A DNA stretch of 64,000 nucleotides from Sindora glabra (Eukaryota; Streptophyta; Magnoliopsida; Fabales; Fabaceae): positions 20,682,316-20,746,315 of the forward strand of contig CM035232.1 of assembly GCA_020226215.1 (NCBI GenBank). The letters run 5' to 3'. Shown here one piece after another: positions 34,601-47,285 of this stretch (position 1 is its first letter; every line of letters starts with the position of its first letter). Below the pieces are notes generated by a model. It was given only the letters and a program-made list of their open reading frames with translations, was not told where the DNA came from and did not search any database. Position numbers and translations under genes: made by a program.

Positions 34601-37600
34601 TCTATATCTATCGATACGGTGAAGAATGCACAGTTGACTGGACAGATATATATATATACTTTTTACAACTATATACGGTGAAGAAAATTTTCCCGCCCAG
34701 CATTGTTTACTTTTTACTTTTATTTTTTTAATTTATACTATTTACAACTAAAACAATATTAAATATTATAAATTTAATAAAATGAATTCATTTAAGATAA
34801 AAATATTTTAAGTAATTAAAATTTTTATTTACTTAAATAAATATATTTTATTATATATTAAATTTTTAATTCTTATTATTTTATAACTCAAGCATTATTT
34901 CTTTTTTTTATTTCATTTTTTTACGTTCACTTCTATTATTTATAATTTAGATATTAATATCATTAAATTAGATAGATATAATATTATATATTTTATTTTT
35001 AAATTTTTATAAATACTTTAAGTAAATAAAAATTTTAGTATAAAAACTATTAATTAAATATTTTATTTTCAATAATAATATTTAAAAATTAAAACTAAAT
35101 TTATTTATTTGTTTATTTAAATTTTAGAAATGCTTCCTTCATATCAATTTTTAAATACTATATACCAAATTAAATATATATCAATTAAAGCGTTGTCAAG
35201 TTCTTATAATTCATGTACTATGTCATTTTGTTTTACTTATATTATTTACAACTTAAATATTATTTATTAATATAAATTTAACATAATATAATTTATTTTT
35301 TATCATAAAAATATTTTCAATAAATTAAATTTTTTATTTAATTAAATTAATTTACATTTCTATATATTTGATTTTTAATTCTAATTATTTATTTGCTTAA
35401 ATATTGTTTCTCCTCTTTATATTACTTAGTTTCATATTTTTTATTTTTTATCTTCACTAATATTACTTATCACTCAATCTTCAATACTACTAATAGTATA
35501 GATATAATATTGTATATTTTATATTTAATTTCTCATAAATATTTTAAAAAAATTAAAATTCTAGTATTAAAATTATTGATTAAATTAATTAGTTATATAT
35601 TATTTTTTTAATAACAATATTAGAATATTAAAATTAAATTTATTTATTTAAATTTTTTCAACATTATTTTGATATTAATATTGAAGTACTATATGTCAAA
35701 ATAAATACATTTCAATCGAGAGGATTTTGCTAAGACTTTATATCTTATGTATTATTTATTTTTATTTTACCTAATTTATTGTATATTTTTTTATCCTTTT
35801 TTTATTTATTAATGATATTTAAGGCTTAAATGCTTATATTTTTAGCAGTACAGATAGATCAAATTATTTTTTTAAAATTTTTTTACTAAGTTATAAATTT
35901 TATTTAATTAATTAATTTATTATATATTTAATTTTGTATATTATTTTAAATCTCACATATTATTCCTTTTCTTTTTATTTGATATGTTACATATTTTTCT
36001 CTTTCTTTAAGTTCACTCTTATTGTTTATAGTTTAAATATTGATATCATAAAATAACGTAAATAAAATACATTATATTTTTTGTTTTTAACTTACTTAAA
36101 TATTTTAAATAAATTAAAACGTTAATATTAAAATTATTTACTTGTATATTTTATTTTAAAAAATAGAAGTTAATAATTAAATTAAACTTTATTTATTTAT
36201 TTTTTTCATTTTTTGTTGATAATAATTTTCAACTATTATATTTTGAATAAAAAATACAGCAAATGAGGTTTCCTCAAGGTTTTACGATTCACACATTATT
36301 TTTCTTCATTTCGTCTACTTCATTTGTTTTTCTTCTTTTTCCCTATTCATGGCTACTATTAAAAGTTTATTGAATAATATACATATATTACACTTTATTT
36401 TTATTAAAAATTATTTTTAATACATTAAATATTTTATTTAATTAAATAAATTGATTACATATTTCACTTTTAACTCTTATTTCCTTATAGCTACATTATT
36501 CTTCTTTTTCTAATTTGTTTTGTTATATATTTTTTCCTTTTCTATTCACTGATGTTATCTAGAAATTAGACATTAAGATTACTAAATAGTATAAATATAA
36601 TATGAAATATTTTATTTTTATTATAAAATATTTTAAATAAGTTAATTTTATAGAAAAGACTAATTGAATAAATTATTTATGTATCCTATTATCAATAAAA
36701 ATATTTCAAAATTGAAAATTAATTTTATTTATTTAAAATTTCTCAATATTTTATTGATATCAAATTTTAAATATTATAGTTTAAATTAAATATACATAAA
36801 TAAAATTTTATCTATATTAATTATCTTTATTCTTCATTTATTACATTGCATATTGTATTTAATTTGACATAGTTTTTTTAGAAATGATAGAATAATATCT
36901 AACATTTTCTTATTTGAATTAAAAGTTATTTATTAAAATACGTAATGTAAACATTAATAAATATAATCAAAGAAACACTAGTTAGTTATTAAAATCATCA
37001 TTTATATTTGCTCCGTTAAATGTAATAAATTATTAACATTTACTAGAAAAAAAATTTACATCAAATTCATCTTTGAATATGATTTACAGATATTTTTATA
37101 GTAAAAATATTTTAAATAAATGAAAATTTTAATATAAAATATAAAAAAGGAATGAATCAATTAGATTCTCTATTTGTAATAAAAAATTTAAAAATTTAAT
37201 TAAATTTATTAATTTAAATTCTTTAATATTTTTTTGTTATTATATGTTGTCTTTCTATGTCTGTTGAAAAAGTTTTCCTTAAATCGAATTCTTCTTTAAA
37301 TATAATTTGCAAGTATTTTTATTATAAAAATATTTTAAATAAGTTAAAATTATTTTATTTTTATCAAGAAAATTGGTAAATTCATCAATATAAAAAGTAA
37401 GAAATTATAAAAATAAAATAATAATAATTATTTATTAAAATATTTTATATCATTTGTTCCTTTTGAATTTAAATTTTTTATTTGAATGTAAAGTTTGAAA
37501 AAACTTATATTGAAATACATTGACATAAGAACACCTAAAAGATGACTTTGTTTTAATTAATCAAATGATATCATGTATATTTTAATTAATTTTATTTATT

Positions 37601-38094
37601 CAAAAATAAAAATTATTTATATTATTAATGAGTACAAAGATGTTATGCTATTAAAATATAAATATAACTAAAAAATTTTACAAAAAATAAAAAAATTTAG
37701 GAATATTTTTACAACTTAATAATATGTGACTATGCTAAAATTATATTTTTAAATTAAATTTATATTTTCATTAAAAACTTATTCTCCATTCCATTCATAT
37801 ATCATTTTCATATAAACATAATTATAAAAATATTTTTCTATTCTATTCTCATTTCATCGTGTCAAACATAATATAAACATTTTCTCTTTTATTATTTTTC
37901 ATTATATTATAATTGTATAAGTCACGTACAATGAAATTTAAAATAATAAAAAAGAACATAATTTATGTTTCTTAAATTTCATTCTTTCCTATAAATTAAA
38001 TAATACATTTTAATATATAAATAAATTATCATATTTTTAAAAAAATTATTATACTTTTTTATTAAATATTGATATGCATGGGCTTAAAAAGTAG
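34601..38094 (+). mobile_element. Second Helitron-like block with tandem filler
   Basis: The right end (38071-38094) reads gatatgcatgggcttaaaaa then gtag, followed by T. This aligns with the end of the Helitron at 13859 but the hairpin is broken and CTAG has become GTAG. From 34740 to 37400 the same kind of module as in the first Helitron recurs ('tatttataatttagatatta', 'tattataaaaatattttaaa'). The left border A|TCTATATC at 34600 is a guess, made uncertain by the local duplication there. No helicase frame is seen. Confidence 0.45.
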
Positions 38095-38104
38095 TTTATA
38101 TTTC

Positions 38105-38216
38105 GACATTCATGTAAATTGTTCTATTAAGAAAATGATTATCACATTAATAATTATTAGAACTATAAAACTGTAATTATTAACAATAATTAAATAGAGC
38201 AATTAACATAAATGTT
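38105..38216. repeat. Short inverted repeat beside the Helitron end
   Basis: gacattcatgtaaattgttc at 38105 faces gagcaattaacataaatgtt ending at 38216. The arms are about 27 bp with a few mismatches, and the loop is itself AT-rich and partly complementary. Confidence 0.65.
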
Positions 38217-38549
38217 ATAGTGTGATTGGCGAATCCTATGACAAATATCTAAAGGATTTTGTCTCAATTTTGCTATAAAAATTTTTGATAACTGACAAAT
38301 TAAGTGGACAATAAAATATAAAAGATCAAATTTATCCATTAATAAAGATGGATCTAAAAATAAATAGGTTTGGTAGTCGTTGGCATCATTATTAATTCGG
38401 GCCTTGCCCGTGGAAAGTTCTCTACCAGCAGTGTCTAGTCGCGCTGGCCAACCCAACCCAACCATCTTAGACTTGTCCACTTATCCTAGCTGCAGATCAA
38501 TAAATGAACTCAAACTTTTATATTGAACATTATTCAGCAGCTTGAGAAG
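38217..38549 (+). promoter_or_regulatory. Upstream region of the CASPL gene
   Basis: The last 200 bp before the start codon are less AT-rich (cgggccttgcccgtggaaag, ccaacccaacccaaccatc), unlike the TE sequence to the left. No strong TATA box is seen; a weak 'tttatatt' lies at 38517. The region probably holds the core promoter and 5' leader. Confidence 0.45.
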
Positions 38550-39340
38550 ATGGAGTTGGAATCCATGGCAAACGGACAAGTTTTTCTCAGGTTTTCTGCA
38601 ATTCTGGTTTTGGTGACAACAGCTTGTCTGGTTGGCTTTGATAAGCAAACAAAGGTTGTTCTGTTAGCAATCAAGAAGCAGGCTACTTTCAGAGACATGG
38701 AAGTTCTCAAGTAAGAAACCGTCTCCTTCTTCATATGATTAATTTTCTGTTCATATTTTTTAACATGTGATAAAAAAAAATTGGCTCATAAATTTGTTGG
38801 GATTTACTTTGAAAGGGAGTATTATAATCCAATTTTATGTAAACTTTTTTGTAAAATATAATTATTGATTGGTTATATCTCGCAACTTTAAAATAGTTTT
38901 GTGTCGTTAGTATGATTATTCAGATTAAAAGATTTTATGAAAAAGTTGCAGTTCTATGTTTAGAACGTTTGTATGAAATGAAAATGAAACAAAGCTTAAT
39001 TTTTATATATTACAGTGAGAATGAGACTATTATTTTTCCTTTTATATGCAACGAGATACCCAAGAAATTTTATGTCTCTTCAAAGTGAAAGAAATGATAC
39101 AATAAAAAAATAGAAGATATTATAAAGAGCTCCACTTTATAAAAATTAAATATTCTCATCATTGGATATATATAATGCATTCAGATTTTTATTTTTAATT
39201 TATTTATTTTAAAATAAAAAAATAATTTAACAATGGAATACTCAACTTTTTAGAAGGTAAAATTCTTGGTAGTATTATTCTAAAAAGAAAAGAAATCCTA
39301 CTTTTTTTAATTTTTTTCAATAATAGAAATGGCAAAATTA

Positions 39341-39406
<66 letters not shown>

Positions 39407-39532
39407 CCAATTTAGAGTTTTTAATTCAAATAGAATTTGATATAAAAATTATGAATCGAATTTTAAATACAAAAAAAAATATAGCTTTAAAAAAGATATC
39501 AAATTCTATTTGAATTAAAAACTCTAAATTGG

Positions 39533-39570
<38 letters not shown>

Positions 39571-42500
39571 GCCTGGAAAAAAGAGCTTTGAGATAGTAAC
39601 TAAATTAATTGTTGACGTTGTAGAGTACTGGTGTATGTTTGTTGTGCGGCTGCTGGTTATAACTTTCTTCAACTATGCCAACACTATATCTGGTCTTCTC
39701 ATGGAGCAAAGTTGAAAGGTTCAGGCCCTTACATATGCATGGCCTGGATATGTTTCTTGCTGGATCAGGTAAACTCAAATCACTCAGTAGTCATCTCCCG
39801 CTATAGGTATAATAACTTACGGATAACCTTGTAAATTGATTTAAAAACAAAAAACAAAAACAAAACAAAATACTCACTAGCCAGCTCCCTATTCAACTTA
39901 TCTACAATTTTACGTTTTTGGGTAAATTACAGTTTGTGCCTTCGATTAATAGCCTTGTCTGATTTGAGGTGAGAAAACTTGAAGCTGGCATATAATTAAC
40001 ATCGTTATATATAGCTTAGCATACCAGTTTCTTTAATTTTTCTTGAAAAAAATTCAGATAAATTGTTGATATTAAAGAGGAAGACCTTTTGCTTATGTAT
40101 GTTAACTATATACACTTAATCAATCATATTTAATTTAAAAATATATTTTGTGAGTGGCGATAACAGGGTCAGCTCCAAGTTATTAGTAAACTATGGGTTT
40201 GAAGGGAAATATTTTGTGAAAAGAATTTAGATTTTCTTAGAGAAATAAATATAAATATATTTTTATATTATAATGATAAATATTAGTAAAAATTTATAAT
40301 TTTTTAAATAGAAATAAATAAATTAATAAATATAAAATTACAGCGAAGTTGCACGTTTTGAAGGGAAATGAGACCCCCTACATGTCAAACCAGTAGTGGC
40401 GTGAGTTGTCTCTTTCAGGTTTCACACAAGTCGTACGGTACATTTAATTAATTGATGGACATGTATCTGTTTTTCTTCACAGGTCAAGTCAACTAACCGG
40501 GGCATCCTAACAATACAGTAATAAGTTATATGTATTTTAATATGAATGTCTATTTTTATTGAATTTTTTAAGATTTTATATATAATTATATCTATATTAG
40601 TTCAAATATTTTTATTAATATATAAATTTTATTTTTATTAAAATATTAAAATGCAATTATTTTCAATCTCGAGTTCTGACACCATCCCTGTCCTGTAACG
40701 ATATGAGAAATATGAGAAATTTCATGTGTTCCTTAAATAACGGCACAATTTTCGGGGGAAATTTCACCATGTGTTCCTTAAGAACGTCGAATTCGCACTT
40801 ACATTACGTAGTTCCCACATAAAGGTAGGGAGTTTATTCCGGCTGACCTCACTTGTGTTCTCCGTCAGTGCATACGGCTCCTCCGAAACGGGCTCGTTCC
40901 ATGGTAGGTCATTTCGATTCGATTTGAAAAAATGAGAGACTCCTTCAATAAAAGTTCTGAGTCTTAAAATTTAAGGATCTGGTTCACGATTTTTTTAAAA
41001 AAATAATTTTAAATTTAAAAATTATATATTTAATTAATTTTTAATTCACATAATCAAATCAAAATTAAATAAATTATAATAAAAATTATTTATTTTAAAT
41101 TATTAATTTAAAAATAATTTATTTAGATTAAATTAAATTGAAAGATAAAAAATTATATTTAAGAATGAATATTAAATTAATTAAATGACAATTTATATAA
41201 AATATTAATTTAATTTGAAAGTAAAAATATATAAAAAATACAAACCAAGATCCTAATAGATTGGATTATTTTAAATTCTTATTTACATAGATTTATATTT
41301 TTACAAATCTTATCCTGTAATTTTTTACAAATTTAGGACACTCTGTTTCAACTGCTTTAATACTAAGAAAGGGTTTCTTTTTAGTATTATGTATTATTTT
41401 TTTAATCATTTAAATTTATATTGTTAAATTAATAATTATAATTCAATTAATTTTTTGAGAGAATCATTATTATTTTAAAAATTTTAAATTATAATTATTA
41501 ATATAATGATATAAACTTATACTATTAAGAAAAATAAGTTGCAGTCATTTCTTCCTTTTTATTTCGTTAGCATATTAAAATTTCTCAAACAAATATACCC
41601 TCTCTAATCTTTGCAAGGGGTCACGGCATATACCGGATAAAATACAAATAACCTCACTAAATTAAGGTTTTTATTTTATAACTTTTTGAAGTTTTAAAAT
41701 ATACAAATAATTCTCTTATTTTTTTAAAAAATAAATATATTTAAATTTAAATTAAAGTAAATAAAAAATATAGAAATGAGTTATTTATATTTTTAATTAT
41801 TTTTAGTACAATAAAATAAAAAAAGTAATAAAAATAATAAAATAAATATATATGGTGCCTCTCCAAATATAGATAAATCATATTTTAATAATAATTTATA
41901 CAAAATATTTATATTTAATTATGAAATAAATGCATTAAACATTCAACTTTGTTGTTAATAATTTTATTTCAAAAGAAAGTTCATTCACAGATTCATTGAA
42001 TTTAAGTTGAGAATATTTAAAGGCAGTTATGGTAGTTCACATATCCTTATTTCAGTTGATTAACAATGTTTTATAATTGTTAGCTAGTTTAGTTGATTGA
42101 CAATATTTTATAACTAACTATTAGCTGGTTTGACTCAAATCAATTGATTAACTTGACAATCAATTGATTAAATTAATTAATTATCTTTAAAATGTCAAAA
42201 TTGAAAATATTGAGAGGCAATATTTTCAATTAGTTAACTAGTCAAAATAATCAAATTATTCTTAATAAATTTTTATATTTTTTATTTTATCCTTCTTAAA
42301 AAATTTAATAATTATAAAAATCATATTAATTTAATTTTAAAAAAGAGTGAATATATAATAATATATTATTTATAATATATCTAATAATTTAATGATAAAT
42401 TATAATAATTCTAAAAATTATTAAATAGAATAAACGTATAAATTATTATAAAATTATTTAATTTTGAAAATTTTAATAATTTAATAATAAATTATAATAA

Positions 42501-45500
42501 TATATTATTTATATGAAAATCTATTGTACTAACTAATATATAAAATTTAAAATATTAAAATAAAAAATACTTAAATAACTTATAAAATATATTCGTATCC
42601 TTATATATTATTTTATATATCTAAACAGTTAATTATAAATAGTTAATTTTATTAAATATTTTTATTTAAATAATTAATATAATTAATTAGTTAAATTAAT
42701 TAATATAATTAATCATCAATTAACAGTTAATTAAATTAACTAACTGCTATAATTATCAGCTCATTATCAAATAAGGCTAATGCAAAAATAATATGAGTAT
42801 AAAAATATAATTTGAAATTAAATTCTAAATATTTTTTATTTTTTGGATTGAATTTCACATATTTATCCTACCATTATATATTTAATAATAACTTTTAATT
42901 TATATTTGAAACTAAATTTTAAATTTTATTCTCAATACATATAATATTACTATTTTTAATATTTTTAACTTTTAAAAAAATCTAAAAAAGTTACTTCTAA
43001 GTTTTAAAAGCCTATGTAACATTAGATCTTACTTTATACTTTTGGAGCTTATCTGTATTTTCCGGCTAATAAATAAAAGTTATTAATTAGTTTCGTGGTT
43101 TCACATCGCACATGTTCAACAATGATAGAGACTGGCAGGATATTTAGTCTAAGTGTTTCATAAAGCATAGATCGCCTTAATTCTTTAAAAAAAAAGTTGA
43201 AAATTTAAACTCAAGAGAAGATTAAATACAAAAATTCCTTATATTAAAGTAATGAATCGATCTTAGCAAAAAGAATTAAAAATTTTAAAATAAAAATTAT
43301 ATTATATTTCTTCTTAATTCGTGAAAGTGAAGCTTCTTTTTCCTAGACCTTGACCAAGTCTTATCATATAAATTAATTGGATGTCAGGTATAAGTTAATT
43401 TTATATCACCAAGAGAAAATGAAAACGTTTTGTGATACAGTGATCAGCCTTTTTAGCAATAAAATAAAATTGTGTTTTTCCGTGAATCTTATAACATGAG
43501 GAATACTAATCCAATGTACAAGATGTACAAATCAGTTCCAACCCCGAGTGGAGCTAGTATTGATTGCACAAAATCCTTCTTACAATATCTTCACTTAGAT
43601 CTCTTCGTATTTATGAATAGATATTTATGAGGAATTCTTACGTTTTTGTAAAATAAATAGAAACCATAATGATACTATATCGAGAAGTAAATCAGCAAAG
43701 TTCGACTAGTACTTCTTCTCTGGCCCACTTTTTTTTTTTTCCATAAACAATTTATAAGATTATTCAAAAGTGAAAATATTTAATGCCTATATTGACGATA
43801 CGAACCTGTTAGTACTTTCCCCGCACACATTTACTTCCTCCTGGCCTTTTAAGCCACTACTTTTGGTAAAGGAAGTATGATTGCAACACGAGGCTTTTTC
43901 CTTTTTAAGAAAATATCTCTAAACTCTTCCTGAACAGATTCTTACTTCCACTCGATAAGGGGAAAAAAAAGTGACTTATTAATTTCATGTTATACACATG
44001 TATAATAAATTAAAGAATAAATATGATATTTAATTTTTTATTTATAAATATGATAATTATTATATTTTTTAAAATTTATAATTAATATTATTAATTTTTA
44101 TTATTATTTTTATTATTAATATCCATCTTTCTCTTTATATATAATCAAATAAATGGTGAAATAAAACAATAAAATTAAAAAATAAGTATGTATTTAATAT
44201 TGTTAACGTAAAATTTTGCAATTAACTTCACAATTCTCATTTATTTTACATTACAAGTACGCGCATGAATGTATAATTATAACAAAAATTAAAATTAAGG
44301 ATTAAAATGCTAATTATAAAATTTTAAAAATATAATAGTCTCACTACAATTTTGAAAATTATTATATTTTTAAAATTAGACCAAATCAATAATCAAACTT
44401 AGGAACAAAGGAGCTTGTTTGGTTAAAGTCTTTGGATAAAAAAGATATGTAATCAATGAGAATCAATCAGAATTGATTTGAACCAGTTATGATTAATAGA
44501 TCGGGTTGGTTTATCAAATTTTCTAAAAACAAAATTATAATTTTGCAACAATCAAGGTATAATATTTTTATAATTTCGTATCAATTATTTGTATTTTTTA
44601 ATTATTTTTAATATGAATTATTATATCACTTGTATTTTATTATTTTAAATATATATTAATAGTGTGTGTATATATAATTTATATTTTTAAAATTAAAATT
44701 AATTTAACTAGTGAATTAGCAATATAATGAATTAGTACATCATTACTCTATTCAATTCAATAATTGGTTTGATTCTAAAACTATAGTTATAGTTTTGAAA
44801 ATTAGATAAAGTCGATTGGATTAATGAATTTGTGAGCTGATCCATTTAAGATTTTTGAATTGGAAATATATGTAAACCAGTTGAAATCGACTAAAATCAA
44901 TATGAAGTGGTTAAAATTAATTTTTTAATTTTTTTAAAAATTATAATTGTACAATAATTAAAGTGTAATACCTTTTTAATTTCATATTAATTAAATTTAT
45001 ATTTTTAATTATTTATAACATAAATTATTATTGTATCATTTGTATTTTGTTACTTTAAATATATATTACTAGTATATATACATATATATACTTTACATTT
45101 TTAAAGTTAAAATTAGTTTAATCAATAAATCAGTAATTGAACTAATAAATTGATGAATTAATACTTTGTTCGATTTAATGATCAATCTAATTTTAAAAAT
45201 TATGACTATAGTTATTATTTTTATAAATGAAGATATTTTAAATTGAAATTAAATTTGTCATTGAATAAGAATAAGAGCATGTGCTATAACTGAAATACGC
45301 AGATATTTCTCTTGTTTTTACTATGAAAAATTTATTTAGAATCCTCGTGTTCTTCCAAAAATAAAAATAAAAAGAGATGCTATGTGGGGAAAAAGTTACA
45401 CAGCAAGGTGCAGCCATAGGACTTCTCCGCCGACCCCTTAAAAGCCACCACCTTTGATACCGGAAAGTTATAATGTGAATGTAGGCGGCAGTGTATACGA

Positions 45501-45736
45501 CATTCGCAGCAAACTCAGCGGCTGTTGAAGCGTCGGCGCTTGCAGTATCAGGAGCAGAACCCTTTCAATGGATCAAAGTGTGCGACAAATTCCGCAGATT
45601 CTGCAGCCAAATTGGAGCTTCTCTGTTGTTTGGCTATGTCGCCTCTATCCTAATGGCCATCATATCCTCCCTATCTGCTTACAATCTCTTCAGGTTTTAT
45701 GCGCCAAACCGTTTCCTTCGCCTGAAGACCGTATAA
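38550..45736 (+). CDS. CASP-like protein (CASPL2-type), three exons
   Basis: Join 38550-38710, 39624-39768 and 45485-45736 gives 185 residues. CASP-like proteins (DUF588) are four-pass plasma-membrane proteins. The founding CASPs organise the Casparian strip, while the exact role of CASPL2 members is largely open. Membrane segments are near 11-30 (FLRFSAILVLVTTACLVGF), 55-76 (VLVYVCCAAAGYNFLQL), 90-112 and 145-170. The two family-marking residues are present: Arg14 in segment 1 and Asp101 in segment 3 (FLLDQ). The tail reads YNLFRFYAPNRFLRLK. Donors AA|GTAAGA and CAG|GTAAAC and acceptors TTGTAG|A and TGTAG|G fit, and phases agree. ATG at 38550 is the first in frame; a second at 38565 would trim five residues. 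No stop or frameshift is seen. Intron 2 is unusually long at 5,716 bp. It could be a CASPL2B or 2C member; a symbol is not assigned. Confidence 0.88.
38711..39623 (+). other. CASPL intron 1 (913 bp)
   Basis: GT-AG intron, AT-rich, containing the TA microsatellite and palindrome at 39343-39568. The 3' end 'attgttgacgttgtag' is a normal plant acceptor. Confidence 0.8.
39343..39568. repeat. Perfect palindrome with 41-bp arms inside TA microsatellites
   Basis: The left arm 39403-39443 (attaccaatttagagttttt...) and the right arm 39496-39536 (...actctaaattggtaat) are exact reverse complements with a 52-bp loop. (TA)n runs flank both sides (39343-39402 and 39537-39566), so a transcript could pair over roughly 70 bp. 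It is probably a small foldback MITE inserted at TA. Confidence 0.9.
40714..40786 (+). repeat. Direct repeat in CASPL intron 2
   Basis: gagaaatttcatgtgttcct at 40714 and ggaaatttcaccatgtgttc at 40757 are adjacent near-copies within a less AT-rich island. Confidence 0.6.
44340..44790 (+). repeat. Dispersed repeat family A, copy 1
   Basis: Starts near 'ctacaattttgaaaattatt' and ends near 'ctatagttatagttttgaaa'. Internal words 'accagttatgattaat' and 'aatatgaattattatatcac' recur in copies 2 and 3. It is non-coding and resembles a widespread plant MITE-like repeat with gttttgaaaa ends. Confidence 0.6.
44791..45235 (+). repeat. Dispersed repeat family A, copy 2
   Basis: Directly follows copy 1 in the same orientation: 'gttttgaaaattagataaag ... 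ttttaaaaattatgactata'. Spacing of shared words is about 440 bp from copy 1, so the pair acts as a tandem duplication or adjacent insertion. Confidence 0.6.
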
Positions 45737-46118
45737 TTAGTTTCTGTATTTTGTCAAAGAATGTTCAAGACCGCTATAGGATGAGGCATCTAAAGCAATG
45801 GACTATTGTTGGTACTTTATGTATTATGTATATCAAGTGATACCAATTCTAGTTTTAAGATTCTGGTGTGGTGAAGCTGTCTGAAATTCCAATATATTTC
45901 ATTTTCCTCTTCTGAACTTGTATACTTTGACCTCTTTGTGATGTTATAAAAATAAAAATAAAAAGAAAAATAGTGGAGAATATTTAATTTAAATATTGAA
46001 AGTTTTACATTTTTATACATTTTAGATTTAATTTAAAATTTTTATGCGTGTCTTATAGTTTAGACACTATTATTATTACTACTAAAAAATGAAAATATTC
46101 TACATTAAAGAAAAAAAC
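45737..46118 (+). other. 3' flank of the CASPL gene
   Basis: Moderate composition to about 45940, fitting a 3' untranslated region; the 'aaataaaaataaaaagaaaaat' stretch near 45950 could serve as a polyadenylation region. After that it becomes AT-rich. Confidence 0.4.
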
Positions 46119-46667
46119 TAGGAATGTTTAATGAGTTGCAAACCAACGAGTCAAATGAACTAATTTATGGACTTTCTGTGAAGAGAGCCTTAAAAATTAA
46201 ACTTGTCAAAAAAATAAGCCTAAAAAGAATGGTTTGTGCAAACTGCAAATCAAAGTGAGCCAATCCTAAATGGATTGAATCAAATTTGCAGGCTTAAATG
46301 AGTCTATTTTTTTTAATTTTTATATTTAATAATTTAAATAATATTTATATTTAAAAAATAAAAATAACTTTTTGATTATATTTATATTATAATTTAACAT
46401 AAAAGATAATTCAATTATTAAAAAATTAAACACAAATAATCCAAATAATTAAATATAATAAAAATAAATAATAAAATTAATACATATAAAAATAAATATA
46501 AAAATATAAAAAATTATAAATATAAAAATATAAATTAAATAAAAAAGGTTAACCTATAAACCGAATTGGATTAGGTAAAACGAGCTTATTTAAAAATAGA
46601 TCTTAATATATCAGTCCTAAACAGATTTTGACTTGGCTTAACCCTACTCATCTATTAAGCATCTCTA
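46119..46667. mobile_element. hAT-like MITE, decayed
   Basis: The left end TAGGAATGTTTAATGAGTTG and the right end on the minus strand TAGAGATGCTTAATAGATGA form a diverged inverted repeat of about 20 bp. A clear 8-bp duplication is not preserved. The 549-bp interior is AT-rich without frames. Confidence 0.5.
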
Positions 46668-46689
46668 GACAAAAATAATGAAAGAAAAA

Positions 46690-47068
46690 CCTTTTTTTAT
46701 TGTTACTAGCATAGTTTTAAAAATTGAACTAAATTAATCGATCAAATTGATAAACAACTAGTATAGTTTGGTTAAAAGTATTAGATCAAAAATTATGTGA
46801 ACTAGTTGAATCAGCCAAAACTAGTTTGAATTGGTTCATTTCAAATTTTTTTTTTAAATTATAAAATTTTCAATTCCACAATAATTGAAGTATAATAGTC
46901 TTATAATTTTATATTAATTGAATCTATGTTATTTCTTTTAATATTTTTAGCATAAATTATTGATATATTACCTATATTTTATTAATTATTTATTTATATT
47001 ATTACTAATATTATATTATTTTTTAAGTTTTATTATGACTTGTTATTATAAATGTATAATACTAATAT

Positions 47069-47101
<33 letters not shown>

Positions 47102-47285
47102 TTTATGTATATATAATTAATATTTTTAATATATATAATATATATAGTTATGTACATGTATATAATTTATATTTTTAATTCAAAACCAGTTCAACCTATG
47201 AATTAGTAGTTAAATCAGTAAATTGGTAAATTAATGACTTATTTGATTTAATAATCATCTTATTTTAAAATTTATGGTTACTAGG
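46690..47285 (+). repeat. Dispersed repeat family A, copy 3
   Basis: 'catagttttaaaaattgaac ... tttaaaatttatggttacta' matches the order of words in copies 1 and 2 and contains an (ACAT)n microsatellite at 47070-47093. Confidence 0.6.

Larger units (their letters stand above)
39769..45484 (+). other. CASPL intron 2 (5.7 kb), repeat-rich
   Basis: Normal borders (CAG|GTAAAC ... AATGTAG|G) enclose AT-rich DNA. Recognisable contents are a less AT-rich block at 40660-40930 holding a direct repeat ('aaatttca...tgtgttccttaa' near 40719 and 40759), two copies of a dispersed repeat at about 44340-45235, and a segment at 43845-43900 resembling the 60 bp just before exon 3. No frame inside looks like a gene. 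The insertion history probably lengthened the intron. Confidence 0.7.

Noticed and set aside
35393..35611. 72-codon frame
   Set aside because: It lies inside the AT-rich Helitron tandem modules and is made of F, I, L, Y and K only.
38190..38480. 96-codon minus-strand frame upstream of CASPL
   Set aside because: It spans an inverted repeat and the CASPL promoter region, has no known domain, and its composition is not convincing.
38534..38734. Minus-strand frame overlapping CASPL exon 1
   Set aside because: It is the shadow of a genuine, conserved exon on the plus strand.
39204..39410. Minus-strand frame of 68 codons
   Set aside because: Half of it is the TA microsatellite read as IYIYIY; it is an artefact of low complexity inside the CASPL intron.
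45568..45840. 90-codon frame in CASPL exon 3
   Set aside because: It is the +1 frame of a conserved exon.
46960..47178. 72-codon frame rich in Y, I and L
   Set aside because: It is a translation of A/T-rich and ACAT repeats in repeat family A.
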